64,000 nt of DNA from Palsa-661 sp035535015 (GTDB lineage: Bacteria > Actinomycetota > Acidimicrobiia > Acidimicrobiales > UBA8190). Shown here piece by piece: positions 8,447 through 17,156 of this stretch; within the stretch, counting starts at the first letter, position 1; each line of letters opens with the position of its first letter. The notes beneath the pieces are model-generated. The model did not search any database. It was not told where the DNA came from and was given only the letters and a program-made list of their open reading frames with translations. The stretch is from assembly GCA_035535015.1 (NCBI GenBank), contig DATLQU010000004.1:1-64000 (forward strand), given 5' to 3'. The position numbers and the translations under genes were made by a program.

Positions 8447-9844
8447 ATGGAGCCAGGGACCGCTCAGCTCCTGCCTGAGCAACGGCCGGACGTGTTGTCG
8501 ATCGCCACCCTCCTCGATCAGGTGCAGGCGGCCATCACCAGGGCCTTCCCACGCGGGCAGCTGGTCTGGGTGCGCGGCGAGGTGCAGAGCATCACCGACC
8601 GGACCGGCCACTGCTACATCGACCTGGTCGATCCCGATGCACCCCGTGGCCGTGACACGAAGGTACTGAAGGTCAACTGCTGGGCACGTACGTGGGCTCC
8701 GATGAAGGCCGCACTCGACCGGCAGGGCATCGTCCTGGAGGTGGGCACGGTGGTGACGCTGCGGGGACGGGTCGAGTTCTACGCTCCCCGGGCCCAGGTC
8801 AATTTCATCGCCGTCGACGTAGACGTGGATGCTCTCCTCGGCCGGTTGGCGGCCCGCCGGGCGGCTCTGTTGAAAGCGCTCGAGTCCGAGGGCCTGCTCC
8901 GTCGCAACGCCACCCTGTCCGTCCCCGATCTGGCCTTGCGTGTGGGACTGGTGGCCAGTCCCGGCACCGAGGGCTTCAATGACTTCCTGGGCCAACTTGA
9001 AGGCTCGGGCCTCGCCTTCACCGTGGTGGTGGTGCGTGCCCAGGTCCAGGGAACAGCCGCACCGGCTGCCCTCGCCCGGGGCATCGCCGCCCTGGCGGCG
9101 GCGGCGTGCGATCTGGTGGTCCTCGTACGCGGTGGCGGATCGAAGGCCGATCTGGCCGCTTTCGACACCGAGCCTGTGGCCCGGGCCATCGCCCTTTGCC
9201 CGGTGCCCGTTTGGACGGGGATCGGTCACACCGGCGACCAGTCGGTGGCGGACGTCGTGGCCGGGCGCGCCTTCGTGACGCCGACGGAATGCGGTCAGGA
9301 ATTGGTCCAGCGAGCGGGGGAGTGGTGGAACGGGGTCTTGGCTGCAGCCAGCTGGGTGGCGCGTCGGGCGACCGAGACTCTCGACGGAGCCGAAGTGCGT
9401 GACACCGTGGCGCGCCGCCGGTTGGGTCAAGCCACCCGCCAACAGCTGCATCGCCACTCCGAGCGGCTCGACGGACATGCCCGACGCATCGCGTCACAGG
9501 CCCGACGGCAGCTCGATGTCGCAGCCCTCGCCATCGACCACCGATCGGCGCGTATCGGGCCCTGTGCTCACCGGGCCGTCGCCCACCACGATGAGCGCCT
9601 GCAATCGTGGCGTCGCCTGCTTGCCGCCTACGACGTGGAGCGGCAGCTCGAACGGGGCTACACCCTGACGCTGGGCGAGGACGGACGGGTCATCCGATCA
9701 GCGGCGGTCCTGGAAACCGGATCCCTGATCGTCACCCGGTTTGCTGACGGTACGGCCGTGTCCGGTGTCCGCGAGGTCATCGTGGCACCGGGCCGACCTG
9801 AAGCCGGCGCCAGCCAGAAGCCGGCGGGAGAGGAGCGTTCATGA
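8447..9844 (+). CDS. xseA: Exodeoxyribonuclease VII large subunit
   Basis: 465 residues. An N-terminal OB fold (WVRGEVQSITDRTGHCYIDL, about residues 41-130) precedes the catalytic domain with VRGGGSKADLAAFD near residue 227 and WTGIGHTGDQSVADVVAGRA near 256, then a long coiled-coil and a C-terminal RGYTLTLGEDGRVIRSA segment. With XseB it degrades single-stranded DNA in both directions during repair. The frame is open back to 8075, but that region is rnpB. The ATG at 8447 is chosen because TAGGGT (8433-8438) stands 8 bases upstream and the conserved domain starts shortly after. It overlaps xseB by 4 bases. Confidence 0.95.
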   Translation: MEPGTAQLLPEQRPDVLSIATLLDQVQAAITRAFPRGQLVWVRGEVQSITDRTGHCYIDLVDPDAPRGRDTKVLKVNCWARTWAPMKAALDRQGIVLEVGTVVTLRGRVEFYAPRAQVNFIAVDVDVDALLGRLAARRAALLKALESEGLLRRNATLSVPDLALRVGLVASPGTEGFNDFLGQLEGSGLAFTVVVVRAQVQGTAAPAALARGIAALAAAACDLVVLVRGGGSKADLAAFDTEPVARAIALCPVPVWTGIGHTGDQSVADVVAGRAFVTPTECGQELVQRAGEWWNGVLAAASWVARRATETLDGAEVRDTVARRRLGQATRQQLHRHSERLDGHARRIASQARRQLDVAALAIDHRSARIGPCAHRAVAHHDERLQSWRRLLAAYDVERQLERGYTLTLGEDGRVIRSAAVLETGSLIVTRFADGTAVSGVREVIVAPGRPEAGASQKPAGEERS

Positions 9845-10227
9845 CGACACCGGTGTCCGACGACGATTCTGTACCGGTCACCGAGCTGACCTACACCGAA
9901 GCCAGCCGGGAACTGGACGTCATCGTCGGCTTCTTCGAACAACGGGAAGTCGACGTCGACCAGCTGGTGGTGCGTCTCGAGCGGGCGGCGGCCATCGTCG
10001 ACGAGCTCGACCGACGTGTGCGCAAGACCCGGGCTCAGGTCGAAGAGCTCGTCCCGCGACTGGAGGCCGTCAACCGTGACCAGCTTGTCGTCACCGACGA
10101 GGAGGAACACGATGAGGGCGCGAGCGACGAAGCCGACGCCGACGAGCCTGAAGACGTCGACGGATCCGAGATGATCGGAGATCTGTCCGAGGTGGCGGAG
10201 GAAGGCGACGAGCAGGCGCTGTTCTGA
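9841..10227 (+). CDS. xseB: Exodeoxyribonuclease VII small subunit
   Basis: 128 residues. The conserved core VTELTYTEASRELDVIVGFF, then a heptad-like helix (DVDQLVVRLERAAAIVDELD) and RKTRAQVEEL, are the XseB helical hairpin that wraps the XseA coiled coil. It is longer than the usual 70-90 residues because of a very acidic tail (repeated E/D from about residue 85) ending EQALF. Its ATG overlaps the xseA stop (ATGA), so the two are translationally coupled, which gives balanced subunits. Confidence 0.93.
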   Translation: MTTPVSDDDSVPVTELTYTEASRELDVIVGFFEQREVDVDQLVVRLERAAAIVDELDRRVRKTRAQVEELVPRLEAVNRDQLVVTDEEEHDEGASDEADADEPEDVDGSEMIGDLSEVAEEGDEQALF

Positions 10228-10250
10228 CCGTGGGTCGAGGTGACGAGGAG

Positions 10251-10733
10251 ATGACGACCGAGCGATTCGAGGTTCAGCGGACGGTAAGGGCCGATCGAGC
10301 GACGATCTTTCGGTTGCTGTGCGACCCTCATGGTCACGTGGCCATCGATGGCTCCGGGATGCTGATAGATGCCACCGGCGATCCCGTGACCGCCGTGGGC
10401 GATCAATTCGTCGTACACATGGATCGTGAGGCGCTGAACGATCGACCGATGGGCCGATACGACGTGGTCGTCACCATAGCGGCACTGGTGCCGGACAGCG
10501 AGATCGCCTGGACGGTGGCCGGCGCCACCCGGCCTTCGGTGGGACACGTCTACGGCTACCGGCTCGACACGGTTCCCGAGGGCACACTCGTCACCTCCTA
10601 TTACGACTGGTCGGCCATCAGCGAGGAGTTGAAGCAGACGGGGATATTCCCGGTCCTTGCCGAAGGAGCGCTCCGGGCCACCCTGGGGATCCTGGCCCGG
10701 ACGGTCGAGCACGGTGCCGGTAACGGTGTTTGA
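10251..10733 (+). CDS. SRPBCC-family (polyketide cyclase-like) protein
   Basis: 160 residues. The pattern FEVQRTVRADRATIFRLLCDP at the start, a central series of beta strands (GDQFVVHMDREALN, YDVVVTIAALVPDSEIAWTV) and a long C-terminal helix (LRATLGILARTVEHGAG) fit the helix-grip START/SRPBCC fold, which binds lipids or other hydrophobic ligands. No catalytic residue can be assigned. A GTG at 10230 is in frame; the ATG at 10251 is preferred because GAGGTG lies 9 bases before it. It follows xseB closely and may be cotranscribed, but no functional link is evident. Confidence 0.7.
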   Translation: MTTERFEVQRTVRADRATIFRLLCDPHGHVAIDGSGMLIDATGDPVTAVGDQFVVHMDREALNDRPMGRYDVVVTIAALVPDSEIAWTVAGATRPSVGHVYGYRLDTVPEGTLVTSYYDWSAISEELKQTGIFPVLAEGALRATLGILARTVEHGAGNGV

Positions 10734-10740
10734 ACGTGGC

Positions 10741-12342
10741 TCAGTGAACGCGACGCTCGCGACCTACCCAGTACGGCTCGCGTAGCTCGCGCTTCAAGAC
10801 CTTTCCGGACGGGTTGCGAGGAAGGACGTCGACGAAATCGACGGAGGTCGGGCACTTGTAGTGAGCCAGCCGGTCGCGACAGAAGGCGATGACGGTGTCG
10901 GCGGTGACCGTGGCATCCGGGGCCCGGACCACCACGGCCTTCACCGTTTCGCCCCAGGTGTCGTCGGGAACTCCGATCACGGCGGCGTCGGCCACGCCGG
11001 GCACGCCGAGGAGTACGTTCTCCACTTCGGCCGGGTAGATGTTCTCTCCCCCGGAGACGACCATGTCCTTGATGCGATCGTGCAGGAACAGGTACCCCTC
11101 GTCGTCGAGGTAGCCGGCGTCTCCTGTCCGTAGCCAGCCTCCTTCGATGATGGTGCCGGCTGTCTCCTCGGGCTTCTGCCAGTAGCCCACCATGTTGTAC
11201 GGCGAGCGCGTCCAGATCTCGCCCACGGTGTTGACGGGGGCGTCGGTCGATGTGTCGGGGTCGACGATCCGGATGGCCACTTCGGGCAGCGGTTTCCCGG
11301 CGGCGCGTAACAGGTGGCGACGGGGACCGTCGGGGTCGTGGTCCTCGTGTTCGAGCCGGACGATGGCGCCCGATGTCTCGGTCATGCCGTAGACCTGGGC
11401 GAAGTGGCAACCGATGACGCTCAAGCAGCGGACGAGGACGTCTTCCCCGATAGGTGACGCCCCGTAGAAGATGGTGTCGAGGCTCGACAGGTCGGCCTTC
11501 TCGATCCCCGGGGTGGCCAGCAGCAACATCAGGACGGCCGGGACCACGAATGCATGGGTGATGCGCTCTCTTTCCACCAGGCGGAGCAGTTCGGCCGGAT
11601 CCATGTCGCGCAGGATGACCGAGGTCCCCCCACGGGACATGGCGGTGAGCGCCCATCCCGAGCCGCCGATGTGGAACAAGGGCATGGCCACCAGGCTGAC
11701 CGTGCTGTCGTCGATGCCGAAGGCGTCGGCGCCGGCCAGTTCGATCATGGTGGCGATGTTGCGGTTGGCCAGCATCACCCCCTTCGGCAGACCTGTCGTG
11801 CCCGAGGTGTAGAGCTGCATCGAGATGTCGTCCGGCTCGCCCACGTAACCGGGGTCGACGGGTTCGCACGCCGCCAGCCAGTCCTCGTAGCCGACCCGCC
11901 GGGCGAGATCCGAAGCCCCGCCCCGGTCAGCCTCGGCCTTGGCGTCACCGAGCACGACCACCCGTGTGACGTCGGGTAGGCCGCTGTCCATGGCGGCCAG
12001 GCACGGGAGGAACTCGGGATGGATCACGAGGACGGTGGCCCGTGAGTCGTCGATCACAGCGGCCATCTCCGGCGGAGCCAGGCGCCAGTTGACGGCCACG
12101 TTCACGGCTCCGGCCAGGGCGCCGCCGAAGAGGACCTCGAAGTAGGCGAGACCGTTGCGGTCGAGGAACGCCACCCGGTGGCCGGTGGTCACGCCCTCGG
12201 CCAGGAGGGCTTGGGCCACCGAACAGGCGCGCCGGTAGTGCTCACCCCAGGTCACGGTGGTCCCGCCGAATCGGAACATGGGCCGCTCACTGCGCTCGGC
12301 GACGTTGGCCCGGAACATGCCCGCCGCCGTGAACTTGTTCAT
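10741..12342 (-). CDS. AMP-dependent acyl-CoA synthetase (FadD-like)
   Basis: 533 residues. The adenylate-forming signature is complete: YTSGTTGLPKGVMLANRNI (ATP-binding P-loop) near residue 170, YGMTETSG near 315, GYLDDEGYLFLHDR with IKDMVVSGGENIYPAEVE near 420, and the C-terminal catalytic lysine region NPSGKVLKRELR. It activates a carboxylic acid, probably a fatty or branched acid, to its CoA ester. It lies downstream of a thiolase and DUF35 gene on the same strand (105-base gap), suggesting a degradation or lipid modification operon. The start at 12342 (MNKFTAAG) is chosen over an upstream ATG by the conserved N-terminus. Confidence 0.9.
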   Translation of the reverse strand: MNKFTAAGMFRANVAERSERPMFRFGGTTVTWGEHYRRACSVAQALLAEGVTTGHRVAFLDRNGLAYFEVLFGGALAGAVNVAVNWRLAPPEMAAVIDDSRATVLVIHPEFLPCLAAMDSGLPDVTRVVVLGDAKAEADRGGASDLARRVGYEDWLAACEPVDPGYVGEPDDISMQLYTSGTTGLPKGVMLANRNIATMIELAGADAFGIDDSTVSLVAMPLFHIGGSGWALTAMSRGGTSVILRDMDPAELLRLVERERITHAFVVPAVLMLLLATPGIEKADLSSLDTIFYGASPIGEDVLVRCLSVIGCHFAQVYGMTETSGAIVRLEHEDHDPDGPRRHLLRAAGKPLPEVAIRIVDPDTSTDAPVNTVGEIWTRSPYNMVGYWQKPEETAGTIIEGGWLRTGDAGYLDDEGYLFLHDRIKDMVVSGGENIYPAEVENVLLGVPGVADAAVIGVPDDTWGETVKAVVVRAPDATVTADTVIAFCRDRLAHYKCPTSVDFVDVLPRNPSGKVLKRELREPYWVGRERRVH

Positions 12343-12447
12343 TCGGATCCCCCTTCGGTGCGACACCCCGTAGCACCTGGGCAACTGTAGATCCGGCGTC
12401 CACCGTGTCGGCGCGGTCGGGCGATCCCGAGTCCGATCGGACGGGGG

Positions 12448-13596
12448 TCAGCGCCGGACGATCACCACGCCGGCGTTGGCCCCCCGGCCCACGGTGTGGG
12501 CCAGTCCCACTCTGGCGCCGTGGACCTGGCGGGCGCCGGCTTCACCACGTAGCTGGTGGACGAGCTCCACCACCTGGCCCAGTGCCGATGCTCCGAGGGG
12601 CTCCCCCTTGGATAGAAGGCCCCCACTGGCATTGACGGGGAGGCGTCCCCCGACCGCTGTCACTCCGGCCTCCAACATCTCCGCCGCCCCGGCCGGCGGG
12701 CACAAGCCGAGCTCCTCGTAGGACATGAGCTCCCGGGCGGCATCGGTGTCCTGGCATTCCACCAGGTCGAGGTCGCGTGGTCCGAGACCGGCCTCCTCAT
12801 AGGCGGCGGTGGCGGCCAGTGTGGTGGGGGTGGGCAGCGTGTCATCGGTCAGTCCGGCCATCGGTGTCGATTCGCTCAGGACGGCTCCCGGCAGATGAGA
12901 GCGCAAGACGGCGGCCGCCAACTGGACGCTCTCGCCGGTCGAGGCACCAGCGACGCGACCGGCCCGTCGCAGGACGATGGCGGCGGCTCCTTCGTTGGGC
13001 GAACACAGCATCCACAGATGGAGCGGTTCGCAGACCACACGAGAACGAAGGACGTCGGCCGCCTCCACGTCGGAGCGGTACATGGCGTACGGATTGTGGG
13101 CGCCATGGCGTCGGTTCTTCACCACCACGGCGGCCAGGTGGTCCTTGGTCACAGCCGATGACCGCATGAAGCGTTGGGCCCGGAGCGCGAAGTATGCCGG
13201 CGTGGCCGCCAGTCCCGCCTCCTCCTGCCAGGGGTCGAAGAACGAGGACCGGATGATGCCCCGGGGCATCTTCTCCACCCCGAAGACGAGCACGGTGTCG
13301 TACTGTCCACCCTGGATCGCGGCGCTGCCGAGCATCAGGGCGGCGGCGCCGCTGGCGCAGCCGGCCTCGACGTCGACGATGGGCATACCCGTCATCCCGA
13401 GCGCACCGAGCACCTTGTGGCCGGTGGCCACGCCCCCGTAGGCCGTCCCGCAGAAAGCCGCTTCGAATCCCCCTTTGCCCACCGAGGCCTCGGCCAGCGC
13501 GGTCTGCACGGCACTGACGCCCAGATCGGTGACGCTGACACCCTCGAAGCGCCCGAAGGGGTGCATCCCGATACCGGCGATCTCGACCGCGGTCAT
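12448..13596 (-). CDS. Thiolase-family (lipid-transfer/acetyl-CoA acetyltransferase) protein
   Basis: 382 residues. The nucleophile cysteine is in DVEAGCASGAAALMLGSAAI near residue 85, with thiolase-like C-terminal motifs NASGGLLSKGEPLGASALGQ and a final glycine-rich GRGANAGVVIV. This SCP2-type thiolase group normally pairs with a DUF35 Zn-ribbon protein, which is exactly what lies upstream: the ATG at 13596 overlaps that gene's stop. It probably cleaves beta-ketoacyl-CoA from fatty acid or sterol side chains, though aldolase partners are also known. The long upstream open frame is the DUF35 gene region in another frame and is not part of this protein. Confidence 0.87.
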   Translation of the reverse strand: MTAVEIAGIGMHPFGRFEGVSVTDLGVSAVQTALAEASVGKGGFEAAFCGTAYGGVATGHKVLGALGMTGMPIVDVEAGCASGAAALMLGSAAIQGGQYDTVLVFGVEKMPRGIIRSSFFDPWQEEAGLAATPAYFALRAQRFMRSSAVTKDHLAAVVVKNRRHGAHNPYAMYRSDVEAADVLRSRVVCEPLHLWMLCSPNEGAAAIVLRRAGRVAGASTGESVQLAAAVLRSHLPGAVLSESTPMAGLTDDTLPTPTTLAATAAYEEAGLGPRDLDLVECQDTDAARELMSYEELGLCPPAGAAEMLEAGVTAVGGRLPVNASGGLLSKGEPLGASALGQVVELVHQLRGEAGARQVHGARVGLAHTVGRGANAGVVIVRR

Positions 13597-14003
13597 GGGG
13601 CCTCGTCGGGAGCGAAGGCGTAGCCGACGACGCTGCGGCCCTCCTCGTCCGTATGGAGAGGCTCGAGGACCATGTGCATGGGTTGGCCGGCGCGCAGTGT
13701 GTCGGGGTCGGCTTCGGTCAGCCGGGTGATCACCCGGAGCCCTTCGGGAAGTTCGACAACACCGAAGCCGTATGGCACCGGCCCTTGGTAGCCGGGGGGA
13801 GGATGGGTGACGGCCGTCCACGCCCACAGGTGACCGGCGGAGGAGAGGAGGGCCGCCTCGGTGGCCCCCGATGAGCAGTAGGGGCAGATGTCGTGGCGTG
13901 GGAAGTGAGGGTGCCCGCAGACGGTGCACCGGCCGCCGAGCAGGTGGGGGGGATCGGTGTCGGTGAAGAGACCCTGCTGGACGGGTACCGAGGCGCTCAC
14001 CAT
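13593..14003 (-). CDS. DUF35 Zn-ribbon/OB-fold protein
   Basis: 136 residues. A rubredoxin-like zinc ribbon (CTVCGHPHFPRHDICPYC, residues about 28-45) is followed by an OB fold (LWAWTAVTHPPPGYQGPVPY, YGFGVVELPEGLRVITRL). These proteins form complexes with SCP2-type thiolases and supply the acyl-CoA binding or aldolase component. It is first in the three-gene block with the thiolase (4-base overlap) and acyl-CoA ligase. The ATG at 14003 starts MVSASVPVQQGLF, which fits the family length. Confidence 0.88.
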   Translation of the reverse strand: MVSASVPVQQGLFTDTDPPHLLGGRCTVCGHPHFPRHDICPYCSSGATEAALLSSAGHLWAWTAVTHPPPGYQGPVPYGFGVVELPEGLRVITRLTEADPDTLRAGQPMHMVLEPLHTDEEGRSVVGYAFAPDEAP

Positions 14004-14072
14004 GCCGAATGTAGTGGCCCGTGCCCGGACACCCTCACTCCCCGGCGCGGCGTGGTGACGTAACGTTCGTCC

Positions 14073-14621
14073 ATGGGACGCTTGTCGCTCAGCGCGCTCG
14101 GCGCCGACCGGCCCGGCATCGTCGCCGCCCTGAGCGGCGTCCTCGTCGACGTGGGATGCAATCTCGAGGACTCGACGATGACGAATCTCCAGGGCCATTT
14201 CGCCGTCCTCCTGGTGGTGGCCGCACCCGACCGGGTCACGGCCGAGGATCTCGAGAAGGCCCTCGGTGACGTGGCCGGCCGATTCCAATTGATGGTCGCC
14301 GTCCGGCCCCTCGGGGACGTGCCCGCGTCCGGCGGACCGACGGAGCCACCCACCGAGCCTTGGACCATCGCCGTGCACGGCGCCGACCGGCTGGGCATCG
14401 TCCGTGACGTGACGAGCGCACTGGCCGGTGCCGGGGGAAACGTCATCGATCTATCGACCCACCTGGTGGGCGGAGCCGACGCACCCGTCTACGTGATGAC
14501 CCTCTGGGTCACTCTGCCCGCTGGTGAAGCAGGCGAAGATGCCGCCGATCGCATACGGCGGGCCGCCGCCGCGCTGGACGTGCACTGCACAGTCCACCGG
14601 GACGAGGTCGATCTCCTCTGA
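14073..14621 (+). CDS. Two-ACT-domain regulatory protein (GcvR-like)
   Basis: 182 residues with two ACT domains: LSALGADRPGIVAALSGVLV at the start and IAVHGADRLGIVRDVTSALA near residue 92, each followed by an acidic/hydrophobic strand pattern (NLEDSTMTNLQGHFAVLLVV; NVIDLSTHLVGG). ACT pairs of this kind bind amino acids; in Enterobacteria GcvR controls glycine cleavage, but here only the architecture is known. TAACGT (14061-14066) lies 6 bases before the ATG, a leaderless arrangement. It is divergent from the DUF35-thiolase block and 46 bases upstream of the deformylase gene. Confidence 0.82.
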   Translation: MGRLSLSALGADRPGIVAALSGVLVDVGCNLEDSTMTNLQGHFAVLLVVAAPDRVTAEDLEKALGDVAGRFQLMVAVRPLGDVPASGGPTEPPTEPWTIAVHGADRLGIVRDVTSALAGAGGNVIDLSTHLVGGADAPVYVMTLWVTLPAGEAGEDAADRIRRAAAALDVHCTVHRDEVDLL

Positions 14622-14667
14622 CGTCACGCCACCGCCGCCTACCGGCGCGGACGGCGCGGAAGGGACC

Positions 14668-15168
14668 ATGAGCGTCCGGGCCGTTCTGACGCTGCCGCAT
14701 CCCGTTCTGATGACCACGGCGGCCCCCGTCGGGTCCATCGACGACGACGCCCGCCTTTTGGCCCAGGACCTCATCGACACCATGCGTGCCTCGCCGGCCT
14801 GCGTCGGCATCGCCGCGCCCCAGATCGGAGTGTCACGACGGGCATTCGTCGTCGACGTGAGCGGCCACCGCAAGGCGGTGTCGTGTCACGGGACTTTCGT
14901 TCTCTTCGATCCCGTGATCGTGTCGGCCGAGGCACCGGAACCGGCCCGGGAAGGCTGCATGAGCGTGCCCGACCTGACCGGTGACGTCTCCCGGGCGACC
15001 CGGGTGACGGTGTCGGGCATGGACGTCGATGGCGAGCGGCGTACCCTCCATGTGGACGCCTTCGAGGCCCGGGCCGTGCTCCACGAGATCGATCACCTCG
15101 ATGGCCTGGTCTTCCTCGACCGCGTGGTCGGGGCCCACGCCGTGTTCCCGCGCAAGACCTACCGGTAG
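14668..15168 (+). CDS. def: Peptide deformylase
   Basis: 166 residues. All three metal-site motifs are present: VGIAAPQIGVS (motif I), EGCMSVP (motif II with the Cys ligand) and HEIDHLDGLVF (motif III with two His ligands and the catalytic Glu). It removes the formyl group from nascent polypeptides. The ATG at 14668 is chosen over the longer open frame because AGGGA precedes it and it matches usual family length. Motif II has Met where most enzymes have Leu, which is tolerated. Confidence 0.93.
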   Translation: MSVRAVLTLPHPVLMTTAAPVGSIDDDARLLAQDLIDTMRASPACVGIAAPQIGVSRRAFVVDVSGHRKAVSCHGTFVLFDPVIVSAEAPEPAREGCMSVPDLTGDVSRATRVTVSGMDVDGERRTLHVDAFEARAVLHEIDHLDGLVFLDRVVGAHAVFPRKTYR

Positions 15169-15187
15169 GGGATCTACCATCAGATCC

Positions 15188-15907
15188 ATGTCCGAAGATG
15201 ATCGTCTCTATTTCCGCCAGCTGCTGTCTGGCCGCGACTTCGCCGTCGGCGATCCGGTGGCCGGCCAGATGGTGAATTTCTCCTACCTCATCGGCGACCG
15301 GTCCACCGGCGAGGCGGTGATGGTGGATCCCGCCTATGACATTGGTGGTCTCCTCGATCTCCTGGCCGCCGACTCCATGCGCTGCGTCGGCGTGCTGGCC
15401 AGTCACTTCCACCCCGACCATGTGGGAGGCGATCTGATGGGTTACCCCATCGAGGGCATCACGACGCTTCTCGAGCGGGTGCAGGTCCCGGTCCACGTCC
15501 AGCGGGCCGAGAGCCCGTGGGTCATGCGTACCACCGGAATCGGGGAGAACGATCTCGTCGAACACGACAGCGGCGATGTGGTGACGGTGGGCGGTGTCGA
15601 CATCGAGCTCGTCCACACGCCGGGCCACACGCCCGGAAGCCAGTGCTTCTCGGTCAGAGGACGGCTCGTCTCGGGCGACACGTTGTTCCTCGATGGTTGC
15701 GGCCGGACCGACCTCCCCGGGGGCGACCCCGAGCAGATGTACGAGTCGCTCACCAACCGGCTGGCCCGGTTCGGTGACGAGACCGTGTTGTACCCCGGAC
15801 ACCTGTACTCGCCGGAGCCGTCGGCCGGACTCGGGGAGATCCGGCAGAACAACTACGTCTTCCGACTGCGGACCCCGGAGCAGTGGATGACGATGTTCGG
15901 CTCCTAG
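15188..15907 (+). CDS. Metallo-beta-lactamase-fold hydrolase (ETHE1/glyoxalase II-like)
   Basis: 239 residues. Metal ligands are in SHFHPDHVGGD near residue 77 (HxHxDH), the His of HTPGHTPGS near 150 and SGDTLFLDGCGRTDLPGGDP near 167, with YPGHLY near 200. The GCGRTD segment is characteristic of ETHE1-like persulfide dioxygenases and related enzymes, so sulfur or thioester chemistry is the best guess; a glyoxalase II-type hydrolase is the alternative. TACCAT (15175-15180) lies 7 bases before the ATG. It is followed closely by a ferredoxin reductase. Confidence 0.8.
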   Translation: MSEDDRLYFRQLLSGRDFAVGDPVAGQMVNFSYLIGDRSTGEAVMVDPAYDIGGLLDLLAADSMRCVGVLASHFHPDHVGGDLMGYPIEGITTLLERVQVPVHVQRAESPWVMRTTGIGENDLVEHDSGDVVTVGGVDIELVHTPGHTPGSQCFSVRGRLVSGDTLFLDGCGRTDLPGGDPEQMYESLTNRLARFGDETVLYPGHLYSPEPSAGLGEIRQNNYVFRLRTPEQWMTMFGS

Positions 15908-15938
15908 AGAGTCTCCCGCTGGTCCCGTGGTCTTCGAC

Positions 15939-17156
15939 ATGCATTCGACGATCGTGGTGGTGGGCGCGTCCCTGGCCGGGTTGCGCGCCGCGGAGACTTT
16001 GCGCGCCGACGGCTACGACGGCCGGATCGTCCTGATCGGGGCTGAATCCCACCAGCCGTACGACCGGCCGCCGCTGTCGAAGCAACTCCTGGCCGGAACA
16101 TGGGGACTGGATCGCGTCCGTCTGCGGGATCCCGACAAGATCGACGCGCTCGGCCTCGACCTCAGGCTCGGGCACACGGCCGTCGCCCTCGACGTGGAAG
16201 GACACCGTCTGGAGATCGATGACGGGGACAGGATCGCCTTCGACGGTGCCGTGGTGGCCACCGGCGCCCACCCTCGCAGGTTGCCGGGCACGGCTCACAT
16301 CAGCGGTGTCCACACTCTGCGGACGCTCGAGGACTGCCTCAGCCTGGGAGCGGCCATCGGGGGTGAGGAGACGAAGCTGGTCGTCGTGGGGGCGGGATTC
16401 ATCGGGTCAGAGGTGGCCGCCACCTGCCGTGGCCTCGGAGCGCATGTCACGGTGGTGGAGGCCCTTCCTGTCCCTTTGGCGCGCGTTCTCGGAGATCAGC
16501 TGGGGGCGGCGTGCGCCGCGCTGCACACCGCCCACGGCGTCGATGTCCGAGCCGGGATCGGTGTGTCGAGGTTGGTGACCGAGGAGTCGGTCGACGGCGA
16601 GCGGGTGACGGGTGTCGCCCTGGTCGACGGATCGGTCATCCCCGCAGATGTCGTGGTCGTCGGTATCGGGGTCACACCCACGACGGACTGGTTGGCCGGA
16701 TCAGGTCTCGACGTCGACGACGGTGTCCGGGCCGACGCCACGTTGCACGCGGCGGACGACGTGGTGGTGGCGGGCGACCTGACCCGTTGGTTCGACGAGG
16801 GACTCGGGGCCGAGATCCGGATCGAGCACTGGACCAACGCCGCCGAGCAGGGGGTGGCCGCCGCCCGGAGTCTGGTGGCGGGTCGCGGCGTGACCCCGGC
16901 CTTTTCTCCCGTGCCCTATTTCTGGTCCGATCAGTACGACACCAAGATCCAGGTCATCGGGTATCCCCGGCCCGACGACGAGGTCATCGTGGTCGACGGG
17001 TCGCTCGAGGAGCGCCGTTTCGTCGCTCTCTACGGACGCCGGGGAAGGCTCAGCGCCGCCGTCGGGTTCAGCCGGCCCCGCCAGCTGATGGGCTTCCGCC
17101 CGTTGGTGGAAGTCCGTGCGAGTCTCGACGAGGCACGAGCACACCTCCAGGCCTGA
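15939..17156 (+). CDS. FAD-dependent ferredoxin/rubredoxin reductase family protein
   Basis: 405 residues. The N-terminal FAD motif is IVVVGASLAGLRAAETLR and the NAD motif is LVVVGAGFIGSEVAATCRGL near residue 150. YDRPPLSKQLLAG and the FAD motif DVVVAGDLTRW near 275 are typical of the bacterial ferredoxin reductases that feed oxygenases or P450s. The C-terminal reductase domain (YFWSDQYDTKIQVIGYP) is complete. A GTG at 15927 is also in frame; the ATG at 15939 fits the family N-terminus better. Its 3' end overlaps the end of the convergent TgpA gene by 89 bases. Confidence 0.88.
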   Translation: MHSTIVVVGASLAGLRAAETLRADGYDGRIVLIGAESHQPYDRPPLSKQLLAGTWGLDRVRLRDPDKIDALGLDLRLGHTAVALDVEGHRLEIDDGDRIAFDGAVVATGAHPRRLPGTAHISGVHTLRTLEDCLSLGAAIGGEETKLVVVGAGFIGSEVAATCRGLGAHVTVVEALPVPLARVLGDQLGAACAALHTAHGVDVRAGIGVSRLVTEESVDGERVTGVALVDGSVIPADVVVVGIGVTPTTDWLAGSGLDVDDGVRADATLHAADDVVVAGDLTRWFDEGLGAEIRIEHWTNAAEQGVAAARSLVAGRGVTPAFSPVPYFWSDQYDTKIQVIGYPRPDDEVIVVDGSLEERRFVALYGRRGRLSAAVGFSRPRQLMGFRPLVEVRASLDEARAHLQA

